A stretch of 64,000 nt of DNA from Cohnella fermenti (GCF_004801405.1 NZ_SSOB01000008.1:160339-224338), one strand, 5' to 3'; shown: positions 8,162 to 17,383, counted from the stretch's first letter. Notes: generated by a model not told the origin, from the sequence alone. A program made the numbers and translations.

Positions 8162-9040
8162 ATGTCTCGTCTGAGTACGAACCAATTGTCGCTGGCCTAC
8201 GGCGCCCGCAAGATCGTGGATGAATTGAATCTGTCGGTACCCGATGGCAAGATCACGGCGCTTGTCGGCTCCAACGGCTCGGGCAAGTCGACCATCCTGA
8301 AGTCCATGGCCCGAATTCTGAGCCCCCAGAGCGGGGCCGTCTATCTCGACGGCAAGGAGATTCATCGCCAGCCGACGAAGGAAGTGGCGAAGCAACTGGC
8401 CATTCTGCCGCAGAACCCGACCTCGCCGGACGGCTTGACCGTCAAGGAGCTGGTCTCCTTCGGCCGCTACCCGCACCAGAAGGGATTCGGCAGCTTGAAG
8501 TCGGAAGATATGCGCATGATCGAATGGGCGCTCGAAGCGACCGCGATGATGGCGTTCGCCGAACGTCCGGTCGATCAACTGTCGGGCGGCCAGCGTCAAC
8601 GCGCATGGATCGCCATGGCTGTCGCGCAAGGCACCGAGGTGCTGCTGCTTGACGAGCCGACGACCTTCCTTGACATGGCTCACCAGATCGAGGTCATGAT
8701 GCTTCTCGAGAAGCTGAACAAGGAACAGAAGCGCACGATCATCATGGTCGTGCACGATCTGAACCACGCCGCGCGGTACGCCCAGCATATGGTGGCGTTG
8801 AAGCAAGGCTCCGTACGGTACGAAGGCGACCCGGCGGAGGTAATGACGCCGGAGATGCTGCGCGTCGTCTTCGGAATCGATGCGGACGTTCTTCCGGACC
8901 CCCGCACCGGAACGCCGATGTGTCTGCCATACGGACTCTCGCACGACGCGCTTGCGCAATCGGCGGCGGAAGCTTCCCATGCTGCTGCAGGCGACAGCAG
9001 GAAGGCGCTGGAGGCCGAACCGGTCGGCGCCGTCGGCTGA
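8162..9040 (+). CDS. yusV: Iron-siderophore ABC transporter ATP-binding protein (FecE/YusV-like), orphan
   Basis: 292 residues. Walker [11 protein letters not shown]-loop LPQNP, signature LSGGQRQR, Walker B VLLLDEP and the switch histidine in MVVHDLNH are all intact. The sequence is of the FecE/FhuC class that serves siderophore importers. No permease or binding protein is adjacent, and the gene is flanked by terminators, so it is a stand-alone ATPase like B. subtilis YusV, which energises several iron importers. A Fur box at 8026-8040 supports this. The start has GAGGAGA upstream. The ~35-residue tail after the core domain is Ala-rich and probably not conserved. Confidence 0.88.
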   Translation: MSRLSTNQLSLAYGARKIVDELNLSVPDGKITALVGSNGSGKSTILKSMARILSPQSGAVYLDGKEIHRQPTKEVAKQLAILPQNPTSPDGLTVKELVSFGRYPHQKGFGSLKSEDMRMIEWALEATAMMAFAERPVDQLSGGQRQRAWIAMAVAQGTEVLLLDEPTTFLDMAHQIEVMMLLEKLNKEQKRTIIMVVHDLNHAARYAQHMVALKQGSVRYEGDPAEVMTPEMLRVVFGIDADVLPDPRTGTPMCLPYGLSHDALAQSAAEASHAAAGDSRKALEAEPVGAVG

Positions 9041-9052
9041 TTGCAAGAGTTG

Positions 9053-9097
9053 ACCCCGGAACCCTGGATTCTTCTTCGGAGGAGTTCGGGGTTCTTT
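9053..9097 (+). terminator. Terminator of the siderophore ATPase gene
   Basis: ACCCCGGAAC (9053-9062) pairs with GTTCGGGGT (9083-9091, one bulge), then TTCTTT. Confidence 0.7.
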
Positions 9098-9258
9098 ATG
9101 TTTAATTGTGTTTAATTGTGGAAAATAGCAGTTACTCTGAAGAAGGGCAAGTCGTTGTGAGAACAAGGAGATCGGCATTGGCGAAGAGGGGCTCGGACTT
9201 CGGCTTGCCGAGAAGCCGGGCGCTGCGGCAGGGGCCGGCAGGATTTAAGAACGAATAC

Positions 9259-9310
9259 TCCTCCTCTTAAGGCAGGCGGAATCGCCGCCGGCTTAGGGGG
9301 AGGTTTTTTT
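9259..9310 (+). terminator. Strong terminator upstream of the mnt promoter
   Basis: CTCCTCCTC...GGGGGAGG with an inner GGCGG/CCGCC helix and seven T. No gene lies between the previous terminator (9097) and this one, so either a short untranslated RNA from about 9120-9258 ends here or it only insulates the mnt operon. The gap also holds a 10-nt direct duplication (TTTAATTGTG twice, 9101-9120). I could not match the sequence to a known riboswitch. Confidence 0.75.
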
Positions 9311-9319
9311 AAAGTTAAA

Positions 9320-9349
9320 TGTTGCATATGGGAAACATTATTGTATAAT
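9320..9349 (+). promoter_or_regulatory. Promoter and MntR-like operator of the manganese operon
   Basis: TTGCAT (9322), 16-nt spacer, TATAAT (9344). The -35 is covered by the interrupted palindrome TGTTGCATATGGGAAACA (9320-9337), whose outer parts match the B. subtilis MntR box TTTGCCTTAAGGAAAC (11 of 16 over 9321-9336). No Zur-type TCGTAATNATTACGA is present, favouring manganese over zinc. Confidence 0.6.
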
Positions 9350-9417
9350 ATAAAAAAATAGTCCTGTGGCTAAAATTATTAGCTTGGGCAAATTTATCGT
9401 GGGAGGCAGGGAGCTGC

Positions 9418-10374
9418 ATGAACGGTAGGGGAGCGGGGTTCAAGCGATGGATGGGGCATCTGTTGTGCTTGTCATTGGCGGTTGTTGTTTTGTCCGGTTG
9501 CGCGGAATCCGGGTCGACGGCCGGAGAGGGGGCAAGCGGGCCGGAGCAACTGAGGGTTACGGCGACGATAGGCATGATCGCCGACGCGGCGAGAGAGATC
9601 GGAGGAGATGCGGCGAAGGTGACGGGCTTGATGGGACCGGGAGTCGACCCCCATCTCTACAAGGCTTCTCAAGGCGATATTCGCAAGCTTGAGGAAGCGG
9701 ATATCATCCTCTACGGAGGACTTCATCTGGAAGGCAAAATGACGGATATTCTTGAGAAGATGGGCGAGGGGCGCACGGTCAAAGCCGTAACGGACGACAT
9801 TCCGGAGGAGCGTCTTCGCAAGAGCGGGGATGGGGTCTACGATCCGCACGTCTGGTTCGACGTCGGACTCTGGATGATCGCGGCCGAGACGATTCGCGAC
9901 ACGCTGATCGAGTACGATCCGTCCCGCAAGGCGGAGTACGAGGAGCGGGCGGAGAGTTATCTGAAGCAGCTTGAGGAATTGGACCGTTATGCCGCGGAAC
10001 AGATCGCTTCGATTCCGGAGGCGGGCCGCGTGCTGGTCACGGCGCACGACGCGTTCGGTTACTTCGGAGCCGCTTATGGAATCGAAGTAGTCGGCCTGCA
10101 GGGAATAAGCACCGCTTCGGAATACGGTGCCAAGGATGTGGCTGACCTGCGGGATATGCTCGTGCAGCGGCAGATCAAGGCGGTATTCGTGGAATCCAGC
10201 GTGCCCAAGAAGTCGATTGAGGCTGTGCTGGAAGGAGCGCGCCGCCAAGGGCACGAGGTTCGAATCGGAGGAGAGCTGTTCTCCGACGCGATGGGAAGCG
10301 AAGGAACGGAAGAAGGCACCTACATCGGAATGGTTCGGCACAATGTGGACACGATCGTTCAAGCGTTGAGATAA
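9418..10374 (+). CDS. mntA: Manganese ABC transporter substrate-binding lipoprotein
   Basis: 318 residues with a lipoprotein signal (VVVLSGC, lipobox LSGC), then a TroA/MntA-type cluster A-I binding protein. Probable metal ligands are the histidines of GVDPHLYKAS and DPHVWFD, a glutamate region around LQGISTASEYGAKD, and the aspartate of LFSDAMGS. It hands the metal to the MntCD permease at the outer face of the membrane. It opens a four-gene operon whose content (one ATPase, two permeases) matches B. subtilis mntABCD. Zinc cannot be excluded from sequence alone, but the MntR-like operator and the absence of a His-rich loop favour manganese. Confidence 0.85.
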   Translation: MNGRGAGFKRWMGHLLCLSLAVVVLSGCAESGSTAGEGASGPEQLRVTATIGMIADAAREIGGDAAKVTGLMGPGVDPHLYKASQGDIRKLEEADIILYGGLHLEGKMTDILEKMGEGRTVKAVTDDIPEERLRKSGDGVYDPHVWFDVGLWMIAAETIRDTLIEYDPSRKAEYEERAESYLKQLEELDRYAAEQIASIPEAGRVLVTAHDAFGYFGAAYGIEVVGLQGISTASEYGAKDVADLRDMLVQRQIKAVFVESSVPKKSIEAVLEGARRQGHEVRIGGELFSDAMGSEGTEEGTYIGMVRHNVDTIVQALR

Positions 10375-10402
10375 GAGGAATCCATGGAAGGAGGTTGTCA
10401 GC

Positions 10403-11164
10403 ATGATTGGAGCAGCGGCGCCGCTGGCCGTCAGCGGAATGACGGTCGCTTACCGCAAGAAGCCGGTTGTCCAGGGAGTATCCTTCGAGGCGAAGAAGGG
10501 GGAGTTGATCGGAATCATCGGACCGAACGGGGCGGGGAAGTCCACGCTTATCAAAGCAATTCTCGGGTTGATTCCCGCGCTCGAAGGGGAAGTTCGCATT
10601 TACGGCAAGCCCTACAAGCAGCAGAGGAAGCTGGTCGGCTACGTCCCTCAGCGGGAATCGGTGGATTGGGACTTCCCGACCCATGCGCTGGATGTGGTGA
10701 CCATGGGAAGATACGGGCATCTGGGGCTGTTCCGGCGCCCCGGGAGGAAGGAGAAGGAGCTGGCGTTCGAATGCCTGGAGAAGGTCGGCATGGCGGCCTT
10801 CGCTAACCGTCAGATCGGGCAACTGTCGGGAGGACAGCAGCAGCGCGTGTTCCTGGCCAGGGCGCTTGCGCAGGACGCGGCTCTGTATCTGATGGATGAG
10901 CCGTTCGCAGGCGTCGATGCGGCCACGGAGAAGGCGATCGTCTTGCTCCTTGACGAGCTTAAGCGGCAAGGCCGAACGGTGCTTGTCGTCCATCACGACT
11001 TGACGACCGTGACGGAATACTTCGACTCCGTGCTTCTGCTTAACGGAGAGAAGATCGCATTCGGCCCGACCGCGGCCGCATTCACACCGGAGCTGCTGCA
11101 TCGGGCATACGGAGGGAAGCTCGGCTTCCGCATGCCCGTTCCGACGGCCGACTCCGGGGAGTAA
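10403..11164 (+). CDS. mntB: Manganese ABC transporter ATP-binding protein
   Basis: 253 residues. Walker A GPNGAGKST, Q-loop VPQRESVDWDFP, signature LSGGQQQR, Walker B LYLMDEP, D-loop GVD and the switch VVHHDLTTV are all present. The DWDFP sequence after the Q-loop is typical of Mn/Zn (MntB/ZnuC) ATPases. The ATG follows GGAGG; 28 nt separate it from mntA and 11 nt from mntC. Confidence 0.88.
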   Translation: MIGAAAPLAVSGMTVAYRKKPVVQGVSFEAKKGELIGIIGPNGAGKSTLIKAILGLIPALEGEVRIYGKPYKQQRKLVGYVPQRESVDWDFPTHALDVVTMGRYGHLGLFRRPGRKEKELAFECLEKVGMAAFANRQIGQLSGGQQQRVFLARALAQDAALYLMDEPFAGVDAATEKAIVLLLDELKRQGRTVLVVHHDLTTVTEYFDSVLLLNGEKIAFGPTAAAFTPELLHRAYGGKLGFRMPVPTADSGE

Positions 11165-11175
11165 GAGGTGAGCAC

Positions 11176-12147
11176 ATGCTGGAGATGCTGAACGACCCCA
11201 ATCTTCGCTGGATTTTATTCGGGAGCATTCTTCTCGGACTGGGCAACGGAATCGTCGGAACGTTCTCTTATCTGAGGAAGATGAGCTTGATGGGGGATGT
11301 GCTCGCTCACGCGGCGCTCCCCGGGATCTGTATCGCATTCATGCTGACCGGAGTGAAGGAAGTCTGGCTCTTCCTGATCGGCGCCGCAGCGGCAGCGTTG
11401 GCCGCCTCGGCCTGCACGAATCTGATCTCGAGACACTCCCGGATTAAGCAGGATGCCGCGATGGGCATCGTGCTCTCCGTCTTCTTCGCAATCGGAATCG
11501 TCCTTATGACGAGAATCCAGCACAGCGAATACGGCAATCAGAGCGGATTGGATAAATTCCTGTTCGGGCAGGCTGCTTCCATGACCATGGGAGACGTGTA
11601 CGCTCTTGGCGGGACCGCGCTTGCCGTCAGTCTCGTATGCGGCCTGCTCTTCAAGGAGTTCAAGCTGATCAGCTTCGATCCCGCGTTCGGAAGGGGACTG
11701 GGCTATCGGACCGCGGCGCTCGAATATACGCTGCTCGCCTTGGTGACCGTCGTCGTGGTCGCGGGCATTCAAGCTGTCGGCGTTGTGCTGGTCGCGGCTC
11801 TGCTCATCACGCCGGCGGTAGCGGCCCGTTACTGGACCGACCGTCTCGCAACGATGACGGTGCTGGCAGGAGCGTTCGGGGCCGCCAGCGGAGCGGCGGG
11901 AACCTGGATCAGCTCGGGCGTGAGCCAGCTTCCGACAGGGCCGATCAGCGTTCTGGCGGCCACCGCGCTGTTCGGGCTGTCCGCACTGCTCGGCGTAAGG
12001 CGCGGGCTGCTGTCCAAGCTGCTGCTTAGGCGCCGGGCGAAGCGGCTCTGGATGCTGGAGCGGCAGTCGAACGGGGATGCCGGCATTGCGGCGGCGAAGG
12101 GCGGCGGCTCCGCCCGTTCGATCGCGGAGAGGGGGAGAATCGGATGA
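11176..12147 (+). CDS. mntC: Manganese ABC transporter permease
   Basis: 323 residues with eight or so hydrophobic segments of the ABC-3 family (SYLRKMSLMGDVLAHAALPGI; FKEFKLISFDPAFGRGLGY, the coupling-helix region). The C-terminal ~45 residues after the last membrane segment are basic and low in complexity. Its stop overlaps the start of the next permease (ATGA at 12144), so both halves of the channel are translationally coupled. The start has GAGGTGA upstream. Confidence 0.86.
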   Translation: MLEMLNDPNLRWILFGSILLGLGNGIVGTFSYLRKMSLMGDVLAHAALPGICIAFMLTGVKEVWLFLIGAAAAALAASACTNLISRHSRIKQDAAMGIVLSVFFAIGIVLMTRIQHSEYGNQSGLDKFLFGQAASMTMGDVYALGGTALAVSLVCGLLFKEFKLISFDPAFGRGLGYRTAALEYTLLALVTVVVVAGIQAVGVVLVAALLITPAVAARYWTDRLATMTVLAGAFGAASGAAGTWISSGVSQLPTGPISVLAATALFGLSALLGVRRGLLSKLLLRRRAKRLWMLERQSNGDAGIAAAKGGGSARSIAERGRIG

Positions 12148-13016
12148 GCGGCTTCTGGATCATTCTGATCGGTTCGCTGGTCGCTTCCTGCTGCGCCATT
12201 CTCGGCTGCTTCCTCATTCTGCGCCGAATGGCGCTGATCGGGGATGCGATCAGCCACGCCGTGCTGCCGGGAATTGCCATTGCCTTCCTGCTGAGCGGCT
12301 CGCGCGATTCCCTCTTCATGCTGCTGGGAGCGGCCGTGTTCGGCTTCGCGGCGGTATTCCTGATCCAACTGCTGAAGCGCGGGGGCGTTCAGGGAGATGC
12401 ATCGCTCGGCGTTGTCTTCACCGCGCTGTTCGCGATCGGGGTTGTCCTGATCAGCCTGAACGCGCGCAATATCGACCTGGATCTCGATTGTGTGCTGTTC
12501 GGAGAGATCGCTTATGCGCAGTGGAACACGCTGGCACTCGGCGGAGTCGAGCTCGGGCCGAAGGCGGTATGGCTGCTGGGCTTTACGCTCGCCGTCATTC
12601 TGCTTGTCGTCTTCCTGTTCTATAAGCAATTCAAGCTGATCTCCTTCGATCCGGCGCTTGCGGCAGCGCTCGGAATTCCGGTCGCCCTGTTCCACTACGT
12701 TCTCATGGGACTCGTGTCGATGGCATCGGTCAGCTCGTTCGAGAGCGTAGGAGCGATTCTTGTCGTTGGCTTGCTGATCATTCCGCCGTCCGCCGCTTAT
12801 CTGCTGACGGACCGGCTTGGCGTCATGCTGGCCATCAGCGTCGCGATCGGCGTCGTCAGCGCAATCGCCGGCTACGGAGCGGCGGCGGCGCTGGACGCCT
12901 CGATCGCCGGCAGCATGGTGTGCGCGGCGGGCCTCTTGTTCGCCCTCGCCTTCCTGTTCTCGCCGAAGCATGGCTGGCTGGCGCACCGGCTAGCGCGGCA
13001 TCGTGCGGCCGCGTAG
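12144..13016 (+). CDS. mntD: Manganese ABC transporter permease, second subunit
   Basis: 290 residues, homologous to the preceding permease: RRMALIGDAISHAVLPGI and YKQFKLISFDPALAAALG align with the same blocks in MntC. Two distinct permeases in one operon are typical of mntABCD and unlike the single-permease znu systems. No clear terminator follows before the convergent AraC gene 32 nt downstream. Confidence 0.86.
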   Translation: MSGFWIILIGSLVASCCAILGCFLILRRMALIGDAISHAVLPGIAIAFLLSGSRDSLFMLLGAAVFGFAAVFLIQLLKRGGVQGDASLGVVFTALFAIGVVLISLNARNIDLDLDCVLFGEIAYAQWNTLALGGVELGPKAVWLLGFTLAVILLVVFLFYKQFKLISFDPALAAALGIPVALFHYVLMGLVSMASVSSFESVGAILVVGLLIIPPSAAYLLTDRLGVMLAISVAIGVVSAIAGYGAAAALDASIAGSMVCAAGLLFALAFLFSPKHGWLAHRLARHRAAA

Positions 13017-13048
13017 AACCATAACCGTCCCTCCGGATGGCAACCTTC

Positions 13049-13927
13049 CTAGAACCCGGCTCCCTTGCGGTAATCCCGCGGGGATTGCCGGGTTATTTTC
13101 TTGAACGTCTTGCCGAAGTGGGAGAAGTTGTCGAAGCCGCAGACGGCTGCAATCTCGGCGATCGGCCGATCGGTCTCGGTCAGCAAGCGCTGCGCCTCCT
13201 TCACGCGGGTAAGCTGAATGTAGTCGGAGAAGGCGAAGCCGGTCACCTCCCGGAATGTCCGGCTGAGGTGGTACGGGCTGACGAAGAAGCGGGAGGCGAT
13301 GTCCCCAAGCCGGATCTGCTCGTCGTAATGCTCGTTCAGGTGGCGAACGATCTCGAAGATCTTCGCATGCTTCGGGGAGACGTCCGCGTCCAGGCCGAGA
13401 TGAGCGTTCTCGCGAAGGGAGCGGGCCGTCGCGAGCAGCAGCTCGGTGACGGCCGCGGGAGGAACGAGCTCGTAGCCGGGAGGCTTCAACCGGATCTCGC
13501 CAAGCAGGCGGCGGATGATCGCATCGACGCTTCGCTGGTCGGAGCGGGGGAGCCGGATGACCGGGCCGGCTTGGCGGAACGGCTCCAGCAGCAAGGGGAC
13601 GTTGTCGCCCGCCAGTCCGTGCAGATACGCATCGGTGAAGTGAATCACAACCCTCTCATGCTCGGGTGCGCGTCCCTGCAGTGTTTTGTGCACGACGGAC
13701 TTGTCGATGAAGACGAGGTCGCCCTGCTCGACCCGGTACGTGCGATCCTTGACGAAGTAGACGCGGCTTCCGGATAGAAGATAATACACCTCGTAGTAGG
13801 GATGGAAGTGGTCGACCGTCATGATGTACGTCTCGGAGCGCTTGACGTATTCGGCGTAGAGGTTGTTCATGTTGCCGAAGCTGAAGGCTTCGATGGACAA
13901 GCGTATCATCTCCCGAGGAATGCGCAA
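13049..13927 (-). CDS. AraC family transcriptional regulator
   Basis: Up to 292 residues. An N-terminal cupin-like sensor (HFHPYYEVYYLLSG, YRVEQGDLVFIDKSVVHKT) is followed by a C-terminal double HTH (IRLGDIASRFFVSPYHLSRTFREVTG; PIAEIAAVCGFDNFSHFGKTFKKITRQSPRDYR). The longest frame begins at TTG 13927 without a good Shine-Dalgarno; ATG 13909 or TTG 13900 (GGGAG about 10 nt upstream) are plausible true starts. It is divergent from the oxidoreductase-uxaC pair 111 nt away and is the likely regulator of those genes, sensing a sugar or uronate. Confidence 0.82.
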   Translation of the reverse strand: MRIPREMIRLSIEAFSFGNMNNLYAEYVKRSETYIMTVDHFHPYYEVYYLLSGSRVYFVKDRTYRVEQGDLVFIDKSVVHKTLQGRAPEHERVVIHFTDAYLHGLAGDNVPLLLEPFRQAGPVIRLPRSDQRSVDAIIRRLLGEIRLKPPGYELVPPAAVTELLLATARSLRENAHLGLDADVSPKHAKIFEIVRHLNEHYDEQIRLGDIASRFFVSPYHLSRTFREVTGFAFSDYIQLTRVKEAQRLLTETDRPIAEIAAVCGFDNFSHFGKTFKKITRQSPRDYRKGAGF

Positions 13928-14038
13928 GATATGCGGGATGTAAACGGATTAGGGCATCATATGAGCAGAATTATAGCATTCCCATGCGGTAGAATAAAGC
14001 CATGATCAGAATCCCAGACAAGGACAGGTGACTTCAGG

Positions 14039-15337
14039 ATGGCATCGCAAGCGAAGAAAACGTATGTATTGGTCGGCACGGGCGGTCGCGCGGAATTTTT
14101 CTACGGGGCTATCGCCAAGCATTATCGGGACACGTCGGATCTGCTCGCGTTCTGCGACATCAACCAGACCCGCATGGACTACGCGAACAAGCGTCTGAAG
14201 GACGAGTACGACTATAAGGAAGTTGCGACTTATCCATGCGATCAGTTCGACCGCATGATCGAGGAGCAGAAGCCGGACGCGGTTATCGTCACCAGCGTCG
14301 ACCGCACCCACCACACGTACATCATCCGCGCGCTCGAGCTCGGCTGCGATGTCGTCACCGAGAAGCCGATGACCGTCGACGAGAAGAAGTGCCAGGAGAT
14401 TCTCGACGCTGTCGAGCGCACGGGGCGCAACGTTCGCGTCACCTTCAACTATCGCTATGCGCCGCACCATACGAAGGCCCGCGAGCTGATCGCCTCCGGC
14501 GAGATCGGCAAGGTCACTTCGGTTCACTTCGAATGGCTGCTCAATACTCAGCATGGAGCCGACTACTTCCGCCGTTGGCACCGCGACAAGCGGAACAGCG
14601 GAGGGCTGCTCGTCCACAAGTCGACGCACCACTTCGACCTGGTCAACTTCTGGATCGCCTCCCAGCCGGAATCCGTGTTCGCTTACGGCGACCTGCTCTT
14701 CTACGGCAGAGAGAACGCCGAGCAGCGCGGCATTACGAAGTTCTACGAGCGCGCGACGGGCAACCCGAACGCCAAGGACGATCCGTTCGCTCTGCAGCTC
14801 GATTCGAACGAACACCTGAAGGCGATGTATCTCGACGCCGAGCATGAAGACGGCTACCGCCGCGACCAGAGCGTCTTCGGCGACGGCATCAGCATCGAAG
14901 ACACGATGGGCGTCATCGTCCGCTACAAGAATCAAGCGATTCTGACGTACTCCCTGACGGCCTACGCTCCGTGGGAAGGCTACCGCATCGCCTTCAACGG
15001 AACGAAGGGCCGCATCGAGATGCAGGTCGTCGAGCAGTCCTACGTCAACTCCGGCGGCGACAAGGCCGACGAAGGCGCGATTCTCGGCGCGCAGATCAAG
15101 GTGCTGCCGATGTTCGGCGCTCCGTACATCGCGAAGGTGGAAGAAGGAGTCGGCGGCCACGGCGGCGGCGATCCGGTGCTTCTGAACGACGTGTTCGGCA
15201 CGCCGGTTCCGGACCCGTTCAACCGCGCGGCGAACCATATCGACGGGGCGCGGTCGATCCTGACGGGCATCGCGGCCAACCGCTCCATCCGCACGGGGCA
15301 GTCCGTGAAGATCGACGAGCTGGTCAAGTTCTACTAA
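14039..15337 (+). CDS. Gfo/Idh/MocA family oxidoreductase
   Basis: 432 residues. The N-terminal Rossmann domain (YVLVGTGGRAEFFYGAI) binds NAD(P); the conserved CDVVTEKPMTVD block carries the family's catalytic-site lysine (EKP), and KSTHHFDLVNFW the substrate-site histidine. It lies 22 nt upstream of uxaC and is divergent from an AraC regulator, suggesting a role in catabolism of a hexuronate or a uronate-containing glycan, for example oxidising a modified sugar before isomerisation. The substrate cannot be read from sequence. The ribosome binding site is weak (AGGTGA 13 nt upstream). Confidence 0.82.
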   Translation: MASQAKKTYVLVGTGGRAEFFYGAIAKHYRDTSDLLAFCDINQTRMDYANKRLKDEYDYKEVATYPCDQFDRMIEEQKPDAVIVTSVDRTHHTYIIRALELGCDVVTEKPMTVDEKKCQEILDAVERTGRNVRVTFNYRYAPHHTKARELIASGEIGKVTSVHFEWLLNTQHGADYFRRWHRDKRNSGGLLVHKSTHHFDLVNFWIASQPESVFAYGDLLFYGRENAEQRGITKFYERATGNPNAKDDPFALQLDSNEHLKAMYLDAEHEDGYRRDQSVFGDGISIEDTMGVIVRYKNQAILTYSLTAYAPWEGYRIAFNGTKGRIEMQVVEQSYVNSGGDKADEGAILGAQIKVLPMFGAPYIAKVEEGVGGHGGGDPVLLNDVFGTPVPDPFNRAANHIDGARSILTGIAANRSIRTGQSVKIDELVKFY

Positions 15338-15359
15338 GCAGAAGGAGGCTCGGAGACGC

Positions 15360-16769
15360 ATGAAGCCATTCCTGGACGAGAACTTCCTGCTCGACAACGA
15401 GACGGCGCAGAGGCTGTACCATGATTACGCCGCCAAGCAGCCGATTATCGACTATCATTGCCACCTGAGCCAAGCGGATATTCTGGCGAACCGTTCCTAC
15501 GACAACCTGACGCAGGTGTGGCTCTACGGAGACCACTACAAGTGGCGGGCGATGCGCGCGAACGGCGTCGAGGAGAAGTATGTCACCGGCGGCGAAGGAG
15601 TGAGCGATTACGATCGCTTCCTCGCCTGGGCCAAGACCGTTCCGGCGACGATCGGCAATCCGCTGTACCACTGGTCCCACCTCGAGCTGCGGCGCTACTT
15701 CGGCATCGAAGAGCTGCTGAACGAGAAGAACGCGCCGATCATCTGGGAGAAGGCGAACGCGAAGCTGCGGCAGGTGGAGGGCTTCCGCGTGCGCGACTTC
15801 ATCCTTCGCTCCGGAGTCGAGGTCATCTGCACGACGGACGATCCGGCCGATACGCTGGAGGATCACCTGAAGCTTCGCGAGCTGCCGGACTTCGACGTCA
15901 AGGTGCTGCCTTCTTACCGCCCGGACAAGGCGCTCGAGGTTGCCCGCGCGACATTCCTTCCGTGGATCGAGCGGCTGGAGGCGGTCATCGCGGCCAAGGT
16001 GTCCACTTACGATGAGCTGCTGGACGCCCTGGAGGCGCGTGCGCAGTTCTTCCACGAAGCGGGCTGCCGCGTGTCCGACCATGCGCTGGACGTTGTCGTC
16101 TTCGCGGAGGCCACGAAGGAGGAAGCGGCGGCCGTCTATGCGAAGGCGTTGGCGGGCGCAGCGATCAGCGCGGAAGAGGAACGCAAGTACAAGACGTACA
16201 CGATGCTGTTCCTTGGCCGACTCTACAGCCGTCTCGGCTGGTCGATGCAACTGCACATGAACGCTTCGCGCAACAACAATTCCCGGATGTTCGGCAAGCT
16301 CGGGCCCGACACCGGCTACGATTCCATCGGCGACAGCAACGTCGGCGCGGCGCTTGTTCCGCTGCTGGACGGGCTGGAGCGGGAGGACGCGCTTCCGCGC
16401 ACGATCGTCTATTCGCTCAATCCGACGCACCTGTATGTGCTCGGTTCCGCGATCGGCAGCTTCCAAGGCGGAGGCATCCCTGGGAAAATGCAACTGGGGT
16501 CGGCATGGTGGTTCAACGATACGAAGGACGGCATGCTGGAACAGCTCAGAGCTCTGGCGAATCTCGGCGTGCTCGGCCGATTCGTCGGCATGCTGACCGA
16601 CTCCCGCAGCTTCCTGTCGTATACTCGCCACGAGTACTTCCGTCGCATCCTGTGCAATCTGCTCGGCGTATGGGCGGAGAACGGTGAAGCCCCTGCCGAT
16701 CTCGAGCTGCTCGGCGGCCTGGCGGAAGACATCTCCTACCGCAATGCGAAGGAATACTTCAGCTTCTAG
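15360..16769 (+). CDS. uxaC: Glucuronate/galacturonate isomerase
   Basis: 469 residues, the normal length. It starts MKPFLDENFLLDNETAQRLYHDYA and has the metal-binding PIIDYHCHLSQADI, then ICTTDDPADTLEDH, LHMNASRNNNSRMF and MQLGSAWWFNDTKDGML, all hallmark blocks of UxaC in the amidohydrolase superfamily. It converts D-glucuronate to D-fructuronate and D-galacturonate to D-tagaturonate. No uxaB/uxuB/kdg genes follow; the transcript ends in a perfect hairpin 22 nt downstream, so the remaining pathway genes must be elsewhere. Confidence 0.93.
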   Translation: MKPFLDENFLLDNETAQRLYHDYAAKQPIIDYHCHLSQADILANRSYDNLTQVWLYGDHYKWRAMRANGVEEKYVTGGEGVSDYDRFLAWAKTVPATIGNPLYHWSHLELRRYFGIEELLNEKNAPIIWEKANAKLRQVEGFRVRDFILRSGVEVICTTDDPADTLEDHLKLRELPDFDVKVLPSYRPDKALEVARATFLPWIERLEAVIAAKVSTYDELLDALEARAQFFHEAGCRVSDHALDVVVFAEATKEEAAAVYAKALAGAAISAEEERKYKTYTMLFLGRLYSRLGWSMQLHMNASRNNNSRMFGKLGPDTGYDSIGDSNVGAALVPLLDGLEREDALPRTIVYSLNPTHLYVLGSAIGSFQGGGIPGKMQLGSAWWFNDTKDGMLEQLRALANLGVLGRFVGMLTDSRSFLSYTRHEYFRRILCNLLGVWAENGEAPADLELLGGLAEDISYRNAKEYFSF

Positions 16770-16790
16770 GCTTCACTCAACGCGAACGAA

Positions 16791-16846
16791 ACAAGAAGAA
16801 GGCTATCGCTCCTCCGCCGAGGATGGTGCGATAGCCTTCTTCTTGT
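16791..16846. terminator. Bidirectional terminator between uxaC and the NlpC/P60 gene
   Basis: A perfect 19-bp inverted repeat (16791-16809 with 16828-16846; arm ACAAGAAGAAGGCTATCGC) gives A- and T-rich flanks on both strands between two convergent genes. Confidence 0.85.
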
Positions 16847-16884
16847 TGTGCTTGTTTAAGAATAACAGAGGACGGGTAAAAGAA

Positions 16885-17364
16885 TTACAGAACTGCCGCG
16901 GAGTCGGAAGTGACCTTCTTGTAGGTCTCTTCGCTCATGACGCGGCGTGCGCCGAGGTAACGAGCGGCATAGTACTTCTCATCGAGGCCCGAGATCGTGA
17001 CGCCCTTGGAAGCCGCATGCGCAAACTTGTTGTCGCCCACATACACGCCGACGTGGGATACTCCCTTGCCGCTGGTGTTGAAGAACACCAAATCGCCCGC
17101 TTGCAGATCCGCCTTGGCTACCTTGTCGCCCAGCTTGAATTGCTGTGCGGACGAATGGGGAAGGGTCATGCCGAGCTTCTTGAACACATAGGCCGTGAAG
17201 CCGGAGCAATCGAAGCCGCTCGTCGTCGTTCCCCCATAGTCGTAGTCAATGCCGATCAGCTTGCTGACCTCGGTGTCCAGCTTGGACTCCGCGAAGGCGC
17301 TGCCTGCCTGGAAGGCGAGCAGCAAGACGAGCCCCGCGAATACGGCAGATAACTTCTTGCGCAA
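16885..17364 (-). CDS. Secreted NlpC/P60 peptidoglycan endopeptidase
   Basis: 159 residues from a TTG start with AAGGAG 9 nt upstream. A Sec signal peptide (residues 1-25, cut after SAFA) precedes a single NlpC/P60 domain with catalytic C53 (SGFDCSGF), H104 (VSHVGVYVG) and H116 (FAHAASKG). It should cleave peptide stems of peptidoglycan. There is no separate SH3b or LysM wall-binding domain. Expression is probably controlled by the c-di-AMP riboswitch directly upstream, as is common for wall hydrolases and potassium transporters. Confidence 0.9.
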   Translation of the reverse strand: MRKKLSAVFAGLVLLLAFQAGSAFAESKLDTEVSKLIGIDYDYGGTTTSGFDCSGFTAYVFKKLGMTLPHSSAQQFKLGDKVAKADLQAGDLVFFNTSGKGVSHVGVYVGDNKFAHAASKGVTISGLDEKYYAARYLGARRVMSEETYKKVTSDSAAVL

Positions 17365-17383
17365 AACAGGTAACTCCTTCCAA

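Noticed and set aside
9098..9310. Manganese (yybP-ykoY) riboswitch before the mnt operon
   Set aside because: I could not find its conserved loop sequences, and the terminator lies upstream of the mnt promoter rather than between promoter and gene.
9418..13016. Zinc (znuABC-type) rather than manganese importer
   Set aside because: Two permeases, no His-rich loop in the binding protein and an MntR-like, not Zur-like, operator favour manganese; metal specificity still needs experiment.
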